The notes beneath the pieces were generated by a model. The model worked only from the letters and a program-made list of their open reading frames with translations. It did no database searches and was not told the origin of the DNA. Position numbers and translations under genes: made by a program. From Paraflavitalea soli (GTDB lineage Bacteria; Bacteroidota; Bacteroidia; Chitinophagales; Chitinophagaceae), in contig NZ_CP032157.1 in assembly GCF_003555545.1 (NCBI RefSeq), positions 5,832,546 through 5,896,545 on the forward strand: a stretch of DNA of 64,000 nucleotides, written 5' to 3'. Positions 1 through 9,216 of this stretch are shown here, in pieces (within the stretch, counting starts at the first letter, position 1; each line of letters begins with the position of its first letter).

Positions 1-336
1 ATGGATGGGCCATCTGTGTTTAAAAAAGCAGTTGTGAAATTTCCTGAAGTGATCATGGAAGCATTGACGGCCAATGGCTATCAGCCAGCGGACCTGCGGA
101 TGCTGATACCCCACCAGGCGAACCTGCGTATTGCGCAATTTGTGCAACAGAAGCTGGGACTCAAAGACGACCAGGTATACAATAATATACAGAAATACGG
201 CAATACCACCGCAGCATCGGTACCGCTGGCCTTGTGTGAAGCTTGGCAGGAAGGAAAGATCAAAGAAGGTGACCTGGTATGCCTGGCTGCCTTTGGCAGT
301 GGCTTTACCTGGGCCAGCGCCTTGCTAAAATGGTAG
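1..336 (+). CDS. fabH: 3-oxoacyl-ACP synthase III (FabH), C-terminal part
   Basis: Condenses an acyl-CoA with malonyl-ACP to start fatty acid synthesis in the cytoplasm. Only the last 111 codons are inside the window. The in-frame ATG at base 1 is internal to the protein, because the text before the catalytic His is normally about 240 residues. Two members of the Cys-His-Asn triad are visible: His38 in HQAN and Asn68 in YGNTTAAS. The C-terminus GSGFTWASALLKW is the usual FabH ending. The catalytic Cys lies off the left edge. No partner genes are seen on its right; the next gene runs the other way. Confidence 0.95.
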   Translation: MDGPSVFKKAVVKFPEVIMEALTANGYQPADLRMLIPHQANLRIAQFVQQKLGLKDDQVYNNIQKYGNTTAASVPLALCEAWQEGKIKEGDLVCLAAFGSGFTWASALLKW

Positions 337-365
337 TGGTAGTAAAGGAGACTACTAATGCTATG

Positions 366-791
366 CTATCCGGCCATGGATGTAATTTCCTGATCAGGGA
401 CAATAGCTACTTTTCGTATTTCCATTCGCTTTATCAAGCCCTGTAATACCAGGTAGGCGTGGTTTACGGTCTCTTCCAACAGCAGGTTCCCTTCCAGATC
501 GCGCACGACCTGGTGTACTTCGACCATGATATTCCCATCTTCACAATTGCTAAAATGCACGGGCTCTACATGTGGATCGATCATGATCCATTGCCGCACC
601 CAGTAATCGTGTACAGCTTTATGCCCGTACAGGTAGCCGCTTTCCATGGCATTGGGCCATTCCACATCTGGATCCATGCAGGCGAGAGCAGCCTCTATAT
701 CACGCGCATTAAAAGCCTCGTAAGCCTGTTGCAATACTTCCTGGCAACTCCTGTCTACATCATTGGTGGTGGGGTGGGTAAAAGCTGACAT
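366..791 (-). CDS. NTF2-like / SnoaL-type protein
   Basis: A 141-residue cytoplasmic protein with no signal peptide. The N-terminal half (VLQQAYEAFNARDIEAALAC, then DPDVEWPNAMESG) is the usual opening of the SnoaL/NTF2-like cone fold: a helix with 'F..RD' followed by the first strand. The region around GHKAVHDYWVRQW fits the second helix pair. Members of the fold range from isomerases to stress proteins without catalysis, so the substrate cannot be told. It converges with fabH and lies 108 bases downstream of the DoxX-like gene in the same direction. Start is the ATG at 791. Confidence 0.75.
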   Translation of the reverse strand: MSAFTHPTTNDVDRSCQEVLQQAYEAFNARDIEAALACMDPDVEWPNAMESGYLYGHKAVHDYWVRQWIMIDPHVEPVHFSNCEDGNIMVEVHQVVRDLEGNLLLEETVNHAYLVLQGLIKRMEIRKVAIVPDQEITSMAG

Positions 792-837
792 ACATTCCTT
801 TTAGAGTGTAATTGAAAATCTCATGCCAGAATCAGGC

Positions 838-869
838 ACCCGGCATTCTGCCCCCATTAAATGCCGGGT
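838..869. other. Perfect 10-bp stem-loop between two minus-strand genes
   Basis: ACCCGGCATT at 838-847 pairs exactly with AATGCCGGGT at 860-869 around a 12-base loop. A smaller hairpin (TGCC/GGCA) lies beside it at about 823-837. Neither strand has a U-run after the stem, so it is not a classic intrinsic terminator. It could be a transcript-stabilising or weak termination element after the DoxX-like gene. Confidence 0.5.
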
Positions 870-899
870 CAGTGGCTCATCCTTATCCAATTACACATT

Positions 900-2183
900 T
901 TACCGGTTGTATGGATACTCATTGATCCAGTTATAACCGCGGCTCACCAGCTTGAATTTATTGAGGTCAAATTGCTGCATCCGGATGACCAGGCTATCGC
1001 TCTTCCAGCGGCCTTTCATTTCCAGCAGATCTTTTTCGGGCCAGGTATAAGTGAATGCCGCCTTATGTGCGGTATCCTCATACACAATGATCTTTTTTGC
1101 CACGGTATCAGGCTCAAAAGCTATCCACTCGGTACTATCGGTGATCATTTTGAGCATGGCATTGCCCTGGTAATTAACAACCAGTCTATTCCAACGGGTA
1201 GCATCTGTTTTTAAAGGGGGAATAGTATCGTTGTTCCTGATAAAGGTCTTCACATCATAGATACCATACAAAGGTGGTTTGGGCGCCGCATCGCCATACT
1301 GGCCCAGTGCCGAGTAGCTGCCATAAACAACCATGACCAGGGTATAACCCACCAGCAATACCTTGAAGGATAAAAGGGATATACGCAGCCATTTTTTACG
1401 GATGAACGGCGCAGCTGTCTTACCTGCTTCAGCAGGCTTGTTTAGAATAAAGAAGTTGATCAGGCGCACCATATCTTTTCCCAGCAGGAAGAGGCACATG
1501 ACCACTACTGTAGTTGATAGCAGCTTTACCGGTATATCGAAGCTATAATTCATGGCCATCACATTGCCCATCACCAGCACAGTAACAATGGCCCCTGCGG
1601 TAGCAGTACGCCGGAATAAAAGCAATAAGCCACCCAACACTTCAGCAAAACCCGTGAAATAATTGTATCCTTTGGAATAACCCATAAAGGTCCAGGCGAG
1701 GCCCATGGGTGAAGAATCGCCGTAAGGCTGTATCAACCTGTTGAGTGAAGGTGAAGGGAATTGCAATTTGAACACTTTTACAAATCCATAGGTGAGCATG
1801 GTAAAGGCGGCATAGTAGCGGACCATAACAGTAAGCCAGTAATACAACTGGTTGTAGCTGGCCCTCTGGCGGTCAAGCACAGACCAGATCAAACATCCCA
1901 CCAGGGACAGCAAGAAAATAAAGAAGATGACCACATAATCATAGGTGGTATCGCCACTGCCATTGGTAAAGACAGTGATATCATATGACAAGTGGAGGAT
2001 ATGCTTACCTATCCAGGGTATGAGCTTATGAAAAGGTTCGATGTAAATCCCAAACAAGGTATCAATACCGGGAAACACGCCATTAGGATTAAAGAAGATA
2101 TACAACACAAAAAAGAGGAAGAAGAAACGGATAGCGACCTTTTGACCAAGGCTCCATTTGAAATAATTGACTGATTGAGTCAT
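900..2183 (-). CDS. DoxX-like integral membrane protein with soluble C-terminal domain
   Basis: A 427-residue protein with about eight hydrophobic segments in residues 15-300, followed by a hydrophilic tail of about 125 residues. The middle part (YYAAFTMLTYGFVKVFKLQF, then GYNYFTGFAEVLGGLLLLFR) resembles DoxX/MauE-type membrane proteins: a paired helix set with G..E..G..LL. The C-terminal tail (RWNRLVVNYQGNAMLKMITD) looks like a small beta-rich domain facing the periplasm. DoxX-type proteins often accompany redox or thiol chemistry, but no substrate can be named here. Start is the ATG at 2183. Confidence 0.7.
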   Translation of the reverse strand: MTQSVNYFKWSLGQKVAIRFFFLFFVLYIFFNPNGVFPGIDTLFGIYIEPFHKLIPWIGKHILHLSYDITVFTNGSGDTTYDYVVIFFIFLLSLVGCLIWSVLDRQRASYNQLYYWLTVMVRYYAAFTMLTYGFVKVFKLQFPSPSLNRLIQPYGDSSPMGLAWTFMGYSKGYNYFTGFAEVLGGLLLLFRRTATAGAIVTVLVMGNVMAMNYSFDIPVKLLSTTVVVMCLFLLGKDMVRLINFFILNKPAEAGKTAAPFIRKKWLRISLLSFKVLLVGYTLVMVVYGSYSALGQYGDAAPKPPLYGIYDVKTFIRNNDTIPPLKTDATRWNRLVVNYQGNAMLKMITDSTEWIAFEPDTVAKKIIVYEDTAHKAAFTYTWPEKDLLEMKGRWKSDSLVIRMQQFDLNKFKLVSRGYNWINEYPYNR

Positions 2184-2316
2184 AGAGGATGAGGGGTTTA
2201 ATAATGAAAATAATTTTTTTTATGCATACGCCGCTTAAAACCTGTAACTGTTTTTCCTCACCATGGCTGGCATATGATTGTTAAGGATAAATGGGTACCA
2301 ACAGCCAGGGGAACAG

Positions 2317-3297
2317 ATGAAAGGAAATTTATATTCTATACTCTTACTAGTAGGAGGCTGCGGTTTCTTCACGCCTTTGCATGCGCAACAGGACAGGGAA
2401 TATCTTTTCAGGATATATGTTGACAATGACTTTATCAACTTCCGCGGAAAGGGAACAGATCAATTCTATACCAATGGCTTGCGCTTTGACCTGTTTTACA
2501 GCAACCATAAGGGACCAAGGTGGCTACCTACAGCAGGTGATAGCAGCATCAATGTTACTGGCTGGAGTATCATGCAAATGGCCATTACCCCACGGGATAT
2601 CAAGACCACAGCATACCAGCCGGACGATTACCCGTATTCAGGCTCTTTGTTTGCCACCTATTCTCTGCGCTCCTACAACCCCCAACAACGATACAGTTTC
2701 CAAACGGAGTTATTGCTGGGGGTAATGGGGCCTGCCGCCATGGGGGAACAGGGACAAAAATTAATACACCAACTGATCAGTTACCAGTTGCCCATGGGCT
2801 GGGAACATCAACTGGGCAATGCTTTGCTGGCGAATGTTCAATTCACGGCAGAAAAACAGCTGGCCAGTATTGGAAATTTCATAGAAGTTATCGGCGGCGG
2901 CAAAATAGCGGCGGGCACTATGACGAATAGTGCTAGCATATATCCAATGATCCGGATTGGCCTCATGCATCCCTATTTTGCCGGCACCATTAGCCAGTTG
3001 TCCAGTCCGCGTTCCATAAAAGGGCAAAAGAAATGGCAGGCTTACCTGGTAGGCCGGCCAGGGGGCTCATTTACCCTTACGAATGCTTTGCTTACAGGTG
3101 GCATCAGCAACTCCTCTAATGGAAAGATCATCCGTACCAACCATCCGCTTCAAAAATTCACGTTCAATATGGAATACGGCGTGGTGGTATCGAAGGGCCG
3201 TATTGCCTTATCGGTCATGCAAAGGTATACTACGCCTATGTTGAAAGGACTATACAGCCACGAGGTAGGCAATGTGAGCTTGTCTTTTAACTGGTAA
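2317..3297 (+). CDS. LpxR-like lipid A deacylase family outer-membrane protein
   Basis: A 326-residue protein starting at the ATG at 2317; the open frame extends upstream to a TTG at 2278, but only the ATG leads straight into a signal peptide (MKGNLYSILLLVGGCGFF, cleavage after HAQ). Shortly after it, NDFINFRGKGTDQFYTNG matches the conserved N-terminal block of the LpxR/DUF2219 family, whose E. coli-type members remove the 3'-acyloxyacyl group of lipid A with Ca2+ and sit in the outer membrane as a 12-strand barrel. The rest alternates polar and hydrophobic residues and ends in LSFNW, a barrel-type final strand with C-terminal aromatic residue. Deacylase activity is inferred from the family only. 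Confidence 0.8.
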   Translation: MKGNLYSILLLVGGCGFFTPLHAQQDREYLFRIYVDNDFINFRGKGTDQFYTNGLRFDLFYSNHKGPRWLPTAGDSSINVTGWSIMQMAITPRDIKTTAYQPDDYPYSGSLFATYSLRSYNPQQRYSFQTELLLGVMGPAAMGEQGQKLIHQLISYQLPMGWEHQLGNALLANVQFTAEKQLASIGNFIEVIGGGKIAAGTMTNSASIYPMIRIGLMHPYFAGTISQLSSPRSIKGQKKWQAYLVGRPGGSFTLTNALLTGGISNSSNGKIIRTNHPLQKFTFNMEYGVVVSKGRIALSVMQRYTTPMLKGLYSHEVGNVSLSFNW

Positions 3298-3381
3298 ACA
3301 GGGCCTGATTATGAAAACCAACAAACTATTTTGCTTCCTTTCCCCGTTCTTTCCCATATTTTATTGGAATTTTGCACCCGC

Positions 3382-4278
3382 ATGACAAGAAAGATCATTT
3401 ATCTTATCAACCCTATATCCGGTACGAGGGGCAAAGGCACGCTCAGGGAAATGGTTGCCCGGCGCACCAAAGCGGCAGGCATCCCTTTTGAGATCCTGGA
3501 TACGGATATAGCTGCAAAGTATGAAACTGTTCGGCATAAAATAATGACCGAAAGTGTGACGGATGTCATCGTTTGCGGGGGTGATGGTTCTGTAAACCAG
3601 GTAGTATATGCCCTGGCAGATACAGGTGTTCGGTTTGGTATTGTGCCCATGGGTTCGGGCAATGGGCTGGCATTTGCCGCGGGTATTCCAAAATCGAGCG
3701 AGAAAGCATTGGACATTGTCTTTACCGGGCAGGCCCGGCTGACAGATGCTTTTATGGTGAATAACCAATTTGCCTGTATGCTTTGTGGATTGGGCTTTGA
3801 TGCGCAGGTAGCGCACCAGTTTGCCAAACAACCCAAACGCGGACTGGCTACCTATGCTTCTCTTACTACGCGTAATTTCTTCTCTGCGGGATCCTACCTT
3901 TTCAAAATTGAAGCAAATAAACTGGTCTTTACTACGGAAGCCTTCTTTGTAAGTATTGCCAACAGCAACCAGTTTGGCAACAATTTTACGATTGCGCCCA
4001 AGGCCGTATTGTCGGATGGACTGCTGGATGTGGTGATCGTAAAGAAAGTAGCCAAGCCATTGCTGCTGCTCACTGTAATGAGGCAGGTGCTGGCCGGCAA
4101 ACTACGGCATATTGAAAATTCACTCCGTTCACCGGTGATCTATTTCCAAACCACGGAGCTCAGCATATCGAATGTAGGCAATGCACCGATGCACATTGAC
4201 GGAGAACCACGGGATACGCCTACCAAACTCCACATTAAAGTGATGCCGGAATATTTTAAGCTGATCCATGCATTCTGA
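3382..4278 (+). CDS. Diacylglycerol kinase-type lipid kinase (YegS/BmrU family)
   Basis: A 298-residue soluble enzyme of the DAGK catalytic family that phosphorylates a lipid such as diacylglycerol with ATP. It shows the glycine-rich nucleotide loop NPISGTRGKG (residues 10-19), the catalytic GGDGS (66-70), PMGSGNGLA (89-97) and the late HIDGEP motif. I use the ATG at 3382; the frame is open back to a TTG at 3331 but that part is not family-like. A TTTTG element ends 7 bases before this ATG, so the message may be nearly leaderless. It converges with the patatin gene across a repeat at 4281-4315. Confidence 0.88.
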   Translation: MTRKIIYLINPISGTRGKGTLREMVARRTKAAGIPFEILDTDIAAKYETVRHKIMTESVTDVIVCGGDGSVNQVVYALADTGVRFGIVPMGSGNGLAFAAGIPKSSEKALDIVFTGQARLTDAFMVNNQFACMLCGLGFDAQVAHQFAKQPKRGLATYASLTTRNFFSAGSYLFKIEANKLVFTTEAFFVSIANSNQFGNNFTIAPKAVLSDGLLDVVIVKKVAKPLLLLTVMRQVLAGKLRHIENSLRSPVIYFQTTELSISNVGNAPMHIDGEPRDTPTKLHIKVMPEYFKLIHAF

Positions 4279-4280
4279 GA

Positions 4281-4315
4281 AAGGCAACGAGGCATAGAGG
4301 CAACAAGGCAACGAG
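4281..4315. repeat. Low-complexity word repeat, GGCAAC(A/G)AGG type
   Basis: Short copies of a GAGGCAAC/AAGGCAAC word follow one another between two convergent genes. The same family occurs at 15433-15461, also between convergent genes. Confidence 0.7.
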
Positions 4316-4347
4316 CTTAATACAGGCCAGGCAGGAAGTAGCGGATG

Positions 4348-6591
4348 CTACTTAGCGGGCGGGTTATTGCGTGGTTTGAGTAATTCCTTGAAGAACTGGA
4401 ATGACTGCTGGTTGTTGGCGCTGAACAGGGCTTCATTGATATCCAGCTTTTCGCTTTTGGTGAGGTGAAAGTTGAGGGCTGCCCGTGCATCTTCTTTTTT
4501 GGGCAGGTATTGAAAGGATAGTTTATAAAAATGCTTACCCAGTATCTGTTGTGACAGGCAAAGGAGGTCATTCTGGGAATACTCCTGCATTTTATACCAG
4601 TTATGCTGTAACAGCAATACTGGTTTTGTAGCTATTTCGGTAATATTACTAGCCTCAAAAGGCTCCCATCCTGCAATCTTCCTGTCACGAATCTGTATAA
4701 GCACTACTCCACTGGTGTTCTCCCGTATCCATGTCTGAAACACCTGTAAATAACGGATAGTAGTTTCAAGTCCATAGTTATCACGAAGGCCTGCATCCAT
4801 TACATCAATGACGGGGTTGGTAGGCAACCATACATTGGGCAGCACATAAGGGAATGTAGCATTCATACGCAAGGCGGTAAGCAGGCGCAGGTTCATGGGA
4901 TCTTGTCCGGCAAACATGGATTGGTAATCCACTGCATCGGGTTCTATTTCAGCCAGCTTATTGGTATCATACACAGGCTTCATCAAATAGCTCATGGGTT
5001 GTGTGCTGATGAGCATTTTGCGGCTATCTTGTGTAATGACGGAGCTGAACAGCATGAGCGGGGTACGGGCATTTACCTCGTCCTCATTGAGATCTTTTAG
5101 TTGTTTATTGAGAAATCCATGTGTATTCTGATTCAGCTTTTGTTCGAAAGCATAGCCCCTGTCTTTCACATACTGGTAGCCATCTACATTGAATTTCTGT
5201 GCCGGCGATGCCAGGTCCCTGGCTACAAAAGAGGTGAACAATGCATTCAAGAGGTCGCCGGAAATGTCATCTACATATTTATCATCCTGCAGGCGTATAG
5301 CTGCACCGGCTGCCTTTGCCCGGCTAAGCTCGCGGAAATAAGCGGCTCCTAACATGCCACCGGATGCACCGGTAATAAAAGCTGTTTTCCGCATTAACTC
5401 ACCATTACTAAGGCTATCCAGGCATTGCATCACATTCATGGTAAAGGTAGCGCTGCGGTTGCCGCCACCACTGGTATTTATGATGAACATAACGGGCTTT
5501 TTACTATCCTGCCTGGCTTTCCAGCGATCGAGGATGCGGATCATATGTTCTTTATCCTGCGCTGTTCTTTCGGGTGAGGAGAGCTCAAATAAACGTTCCC
5601 GGGTATAAGCAGGGCGCTGCTCTTTATTGTCATAATTAAGCCCATAGGCTTTATTGGTGGGATCAATAATATTATGCCGGTACAGCAGGTTGAGTACAAA
5701 GAAGATCAGTACCAGCACAGGGATGCTCCAGCTTTGCATAAAATAGGTAAATGCCCCGGATACTGCGATGAGGATTGAAAAAAACAGGGTGATGCCACAA
5801 GCTGCGGGCAACTGGAATAAAGGATCATCGAGCCAGAACCCCATTACTATGAGGAAAATAAATGCTACAAAGATGGACAATACAGCGGCAAAGTGGTGCC
5901 TGTTGAAGATGGTTTCTACAAACTCACGGCTATAATGGGATACATCGCGCACTTTTTTTAAGGTGAAGAGGGAATTGAGGTACCACTCCACTTTTACCAG
6001 GCGGCTTTGGGTTAATTTATCTTCTCCTCTCCTGAACTGAGCTTTGAATAATTGGGGATTACTGATCACTGGTGTAAGGCGGCGGATGATGGTCTTATCG
6101 GCCCGGAAGAAATAGAAGAAAGAAATGGCGATGATCAGGATCAGGCCACCCAAAAAGCCTCCCACCAGCAAAGTAATTTCACTGGTAGTCATCAGTTCCT
6201 TGATGCCGGCAAACTTTACTGCCCTATTGAAATAGAAACCCAGGAACAGCAGTGGAATAATGCCATTGTTGATACAATATTTTAAAAAAGGATTGGAAGT
6301 AGTAGCGAGGAAGCGAAAATGACGGCTGAAAAGAATAAAGGTGGTAATATTCCAACTCATGATAAAGATGCCGATGGCCACGCCCACAAAAGCAGCACTC
6401 AATGCATTGACCTCTCCCAGGTATTCGGGCGCCAGGTACAATGAATCGGCCCCGAAGCTTTTCATAAAGGTACCATTGACGGTACTGAACAGCACGAACC
6501 AGAAGATCAGCAGCACCTGGAATTTCTTGAAGTGCAGCAGAAAAAGCTGGATGGGGAAAGACCTAAATAATCCGCGTAGAAAGATTTTCAT
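4348..6591 (-). CDS. Membrane-anchored patatin-like phospholipase
   Basis: A 747-residue protein in two parts. Residues 1-305 hold about eight transmembrane segments. Residues 365-620 are a patatin domain: an oxyanion loop INTSGGGNRS (371-380), the nucleophile elbow GASGG with Ser410, and the catalytic Asp in DAGLRDNYG (599-607). Patatins are Ser-Asp dyad lipid acyl hydrolases. With the N-terminal segments in the inner membrane, the catalytic domain would work at the membrane surface, probably on the cytoplasmic side. It starts 60 bases downstream of heme A synthase in the same direction, so it may be co-transcribed, but no functional link is evident. Substrate unknown. Confidence 0.85.
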   Translation of the reverse strand: MKIFLRGLFRSFPIQLFLLHFKKFQVLLIFWFVLFSTVNGTFMKSFGADSLYLAPEYLGEVNALSAAFVGVAIGIFIMSWNITTFILFSRHFRFLATTSNPFLKYCINNGIIPLLFLGFYFNRAVKFAGIKELMTTSEITLLVGGFLGGLILIIAISFFYFFRADKTIIRRLTPVISNPQLFKAQFRRGEDKLTQSRLVKVEWYLNSLFTLKKVRDVSHYSREFVETIFNRHHFAAVLSIFVAFIFLIVMGFWLDDPLFQLPAACGITLFFSILIAVSGAFTYFMQSWSIPVLVLIFFVLNLLYRHNIIDPTNKAYGLNYDNKEQRPAYTRERLFELSSPERTAQDKEHMIRILDRWKARQDSKKPVMFIINTSGGGNRSATFTMNVMQCLDSLSNGELMRKTAFITGASGGMLGAAYFRELSRAKAAGAAIRLQDDKYVDDISGDLLNALFTSFVARDLASPAQKFNVDGYQYVKDRGYAFEQKLNQNTHGFLNKQLKDLNEDEVNARTPLMLFSSVITQDSRKMLISTQPMSYLMKPVYDTNKLAEIEPDAVDYQSMFAGQDPMNLRLLTALRMNATFPYVLPNVWLPTNPVIDVMDAGLRDNYGLETTIRYLQVFQTWIRENTSGVVLIQIRDRKIAGWEPFEASNITEIATKPVLLLQHNWYKMQEYSQNDLLCLSQQILGKHFYKLSFQYLPKKEDARAALNFHLTKSEKLDINEALFSANNQQSFQFFKELLKPRNNPPAK

Positions 6592-6650
6592 GCTGCCTGA
6601 ATTCTATTCGTGCTCAATTTACTATCAAAAACGAAAAGATATCAGTTTGA

Positions 6651-7745
6651 TTATGCGGCAGGGGCCAAACGTTTGGGAAGCAGGTACAACATAGCTACAA
6701 AGCTCAGCAGCAATAGCATACCCACTATCTGATGCAACTGGGCCATCCATTCAAATACACCCCACTTTTGAGGCACGATACCGGGGCTGGTCAACACAGA
6801 TACTATTCCCAATATTACCTGTGCAGATACCAGGAAAACGGGCAGCAGGCGGGCTTTGCGGAAGGTTTTGCCTACAGGAGCTACGCGGTTTACCTTGATG
6901 GTATAAATAATGACGAGTATCAATAACAAATAGGCCAGCCCACGGTGCACAAAATGGATGGTAATCTTATTTTCAAAGAAGTTGAGTAATAGGGGGTTTT
7001 CCCGGAGCAGGCCGGGGGGTATTAAATCTCCATTAATAGTTGGCCAGGTAGCTGCAGCCAGGGCTGCTTTATGGCCTGCCATCAAGGCACCGAAGATCAA
7101 TTGGAGAAACAGGAGGCCGATGATCCACCATGTCCATTTGCGTAAGGAGGGTGCTACCCTGCGTTCCTGTGGGGGTACCCGCAATTGCAGGGCAAACCAG
7201 AACGCATAACAAATAAGGGCCATGGCGAATATAAAATGGAGGGCAAGGCGGGTAGGTTTCACATACACGGCATCGCCGGTGAGGCCACTGGCTACCATGA
7301 TCCAGCCAATAGCACCCTGAAAAGCACCAAAGAAGAAAAGGAACAACAAAGGTTGTTGCATTTCACGCTTCAGGTATCGTTTGGACATGAGGTATACAAA
7401 GCCAACAATGAATACTACGCCAATGAGCCTGGCCCAAAAGCGGTGAAACCACTCCCAGAAGAAGATAAACTTGAAATCATCAATGGTAAACTCCGAATTC
7501 AGCAGCAGGTATTGGGGTGTTTGCCGGTATTTATCAAACTCCTGCGCCCATTGCTGACTATTGAGCGGGGGCAAGGTACCGGTCACGACGTTCCATTCTG
7601 TAATGGACAGGCCGGACCCCGTTAAGCGGGTAATACCGCCCAGTATTACCTGTACCAACAACATAAAAACACCGATCAGTATCCAGGCAGACACATAACG
7701 ACGTGGTTTCGAATCGGGCGCCGGGTATTGGGAGTTTGTATCCAT
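6651..7745 (-). CDS. ctaA: Heme A synthase (COX15/CtaA)
   Basis: Oxidises the C8 methyl of heme O to the formyl group of heme A for the aa3-type oxidase encoded at 41-47 kb. The 364-residue protein has eight predicted membrane helices. The family signature ITRLTGSGLSITEW follows the first helix (residues about 40-53), with later heme-binding His residues in FFWEWFHRFWARLIG, LALHFIFAMA, IHFVHRGLAYLL and QLHQIVGM. This is the usual four-His arrangement of the two half-repeats. Start is the ATG at 7745. It is separated from the cox operon by about 33 kb. Confidence 0.95.
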   Translation of the reverse strand: MDTNSQYPAPDSKPRRYVSAWILIGVFMLLVQVILGGITRLTGSGLSITEWNVVTGTLPPLNSQQWAQEFDKYRQTPQYLLLNSEFTIDDFKFIFFWEWFHRFWARLIGVVFIVGFVYLMSKRYLKREMQQPLLFLFFFGAFQGAIGWIMVASGLTGDAVYVKPTRLALHFIFAMALICYAFWFALQLRVPPQERRVAPSLRKWTWWIIGLLFLQLIFGALMAGHKAALAAATWPTINGDLIPPGLLRENPLLLNFFENKITIHFVHRGLAYLLLILVIIYTIKVNRVAPVGKTFRKARLLPVFLVSAQVILGIVSVLTSPGIVPQKWGVFEWMAQLHQIVGMLLLLSFVAMLYLLPKRLAPAA

Positions 7746-7775
7746 AGCGCCCGCAAAGGTAAAGGATACTCCAGA

Positions 7776-8186
7776 TTACGGGCTCACTTTAATATATCCC
7801 CATCCCTGTTTTTGGCGGGTGATGATCTCATAAATGCCATCAGGCACGGTTTCCACTCCTGGTATCAGCCGGGATTTATCGAGGTTGTTGCGTTGCATGG
7901 TAACGGCACATACTTTAAAAGCGGCTTTGGGGGCGAGTTCCTGTACGGCAGGGGCTACTATGGATTTATCCTTTGTTACCAGGTCGAGGGCCCCGCCATA
8001 AATGACTATTTCCACTTTCGCATCGGGGTTTGCCTTCAGGATGGAACTTGCCTGGCGCACCACGGTATGATAGGTATTGGTATCCTTACTTGTTACGTCA
8101 AAAACAACCTTGTAATCTGGTGATTGAGCGCACACCAGGGAAGCTACAAGGACAAAAATCAGGATCAATAAACTATGCTTTTTCAT
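7776..8186 (-). CDS. Exported DsrE-like protein
   Basis: A 136-residue protein starting at the ATG at 8186, which gives a clean signal peptide (MKKHSLLILIFVLVASLVCA, cut before QSPDY). The longer open frame to 8294 overlaps the preceding cytochrome gene and is not used. The mature part (DYKVVFDVTSKD, then ANPDAKVEIVIYGGALDLVT, then FKVCAVTMQRN) has the alternating beta-alpha pattern of the DsrE/DsrF fold, with one Cys at the position where sulfur-carrier relatives have it. DsrE-type proteins act in sulfur transfer, but many periplasmic ones are uncharacterised. It begins 14 bases after the TsdA-like cytochrome, so the two are probably co-transcribed. Confidence 0.8.
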   Translation of the reverse strand: MKKHSLLILIFVLVASLVCAQSPDYKVVFDVTSKDTNTYHTVVRQASSILKANPDAKVEIVIYGGALDLVTKDKSIVAPAVQELAPKAAFKVCAVTMQRNNLDKSRLIPGVETVPDGIYEIITRQKQGWGYIKVSP

Positions 8187-8199
8187 GTGTAGGAAGTTT

Positions 8200-9191
8200 T
8201 TATTTTTGTTTCTCCTTTTCTTTGAATGCAGCAATAGGGCTGAATGGGCCATACTTGTGCTGCCACTCCGGGAAGCTATCACTGAAGGGGCCAAAGGGAT
8301 GGTCCACCGGCTTGGTGGCGATGGCCGGCCAATCGGCCGGAAAGCGCTTTAAGGGGCGCCGCTGTGTATTAATAAAGGCGGCTACATCCCAGGCCTCTTC
8401 ATCACTCAGCACGGGTCTATAGTGATACGCCTCCCCATAGGGCATATTGTCTCTTACATAGCCAGCCAACCGGGAGAGCCGGTAAATGCCGGCGCCGGTA
8501 TTGTAACTGTTTGCACCCCATAAGGGGGATATCGATAACCAATGCCGATGGTTGTATCGGCTTCTCCCTGACCATGATCTCCATGGCAACGTTGGCAATA
8601 TTGTACATACACCATTTTACCGCTGGTGCTGTCTGCCGCCCGGTCGAGGTAAGGCAGGCTGCTGATCCCTACGCCGACGGGTTTGGTTTTGGCCGGCACA
8701 TTACTGCCTACCCATTTTATATAAGCAACCATGGCTTTTAGCTCACGGCTGTTGCTATCCAACGGGATTCCATTCAGGCTTCGCTGCAGGCAATCATTCA
8801 CTCTTTTTTCTACTGATTCAATGCTACCGCTGCGATCGCGGTAGCGCGGGTAGGTGGATGCCACAGCGCTGTAGTTGTTGCCCCAGGGCCGGGTGCCTGC
8901 ATCGAGGTGACAGTTTTGGCAATTCATACCATTGGAAACTGCATGTACGATTCCCCGGGGGCCCAGGTACCGGGCGGTGTTGGCTATCAATGACCGGCCG
9001 TACCGGATCATTGATCCTTCTGCTGTAAAAGGAATAGCGGCTGTATCGGGGGCTTCCCAAGGCCATTCGGGTGCAAGGGCTATTGCCGGTTTGTCTTTAG
9101 TATGGCCTGGGGTGCAGGATTTGATCACTATTGCCAATACAATCACGCCCACGCCTGCCAGCAGGAATCCTTTCTGCATCTTACGTGGCAT
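8200..9191 (-). pseudogene. TsdA-like diheme cytochrome c, interrupted by a frameshift
   Basis: Resembles thiosulfate dehydrogenase/tetrathionate reductase TsdA. The first frame starts at 9191 with an N-terminal membrane anchor. It holds heme site 1 (CQNCH), a possible Cys heme ligand in RVNDCLQRSLNG, and heme site 2 (CQRCH). It reads YRYPPYGVQ and stops at 8454. The expected family text YPPLWGANSYNTGAG continues in the next frame, to the stop at 8200, including RDNMPYG with the likely Met ligand. Adding one base in the C5 run (bases 8524-8528) restores a single protein of about 330 residues. This is either a sequencing error at a homopolymer or a real recent mutation. The intact length and conserved parts on both sides favour very recent damage or an error. 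Confidence 0.82.
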
Positions 9192-9216
9192 AAAAAAAGA
9201 TTAAGGCGGGTGGAGG

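Noticed and set aside
8454-8598. Programmed frameshift in the TsdA-like gene
   Set aside because: No slippery heptamer with downstream structure is evident and the shift falls in a simple C run. Error or mutation is more likely, though not excluded.
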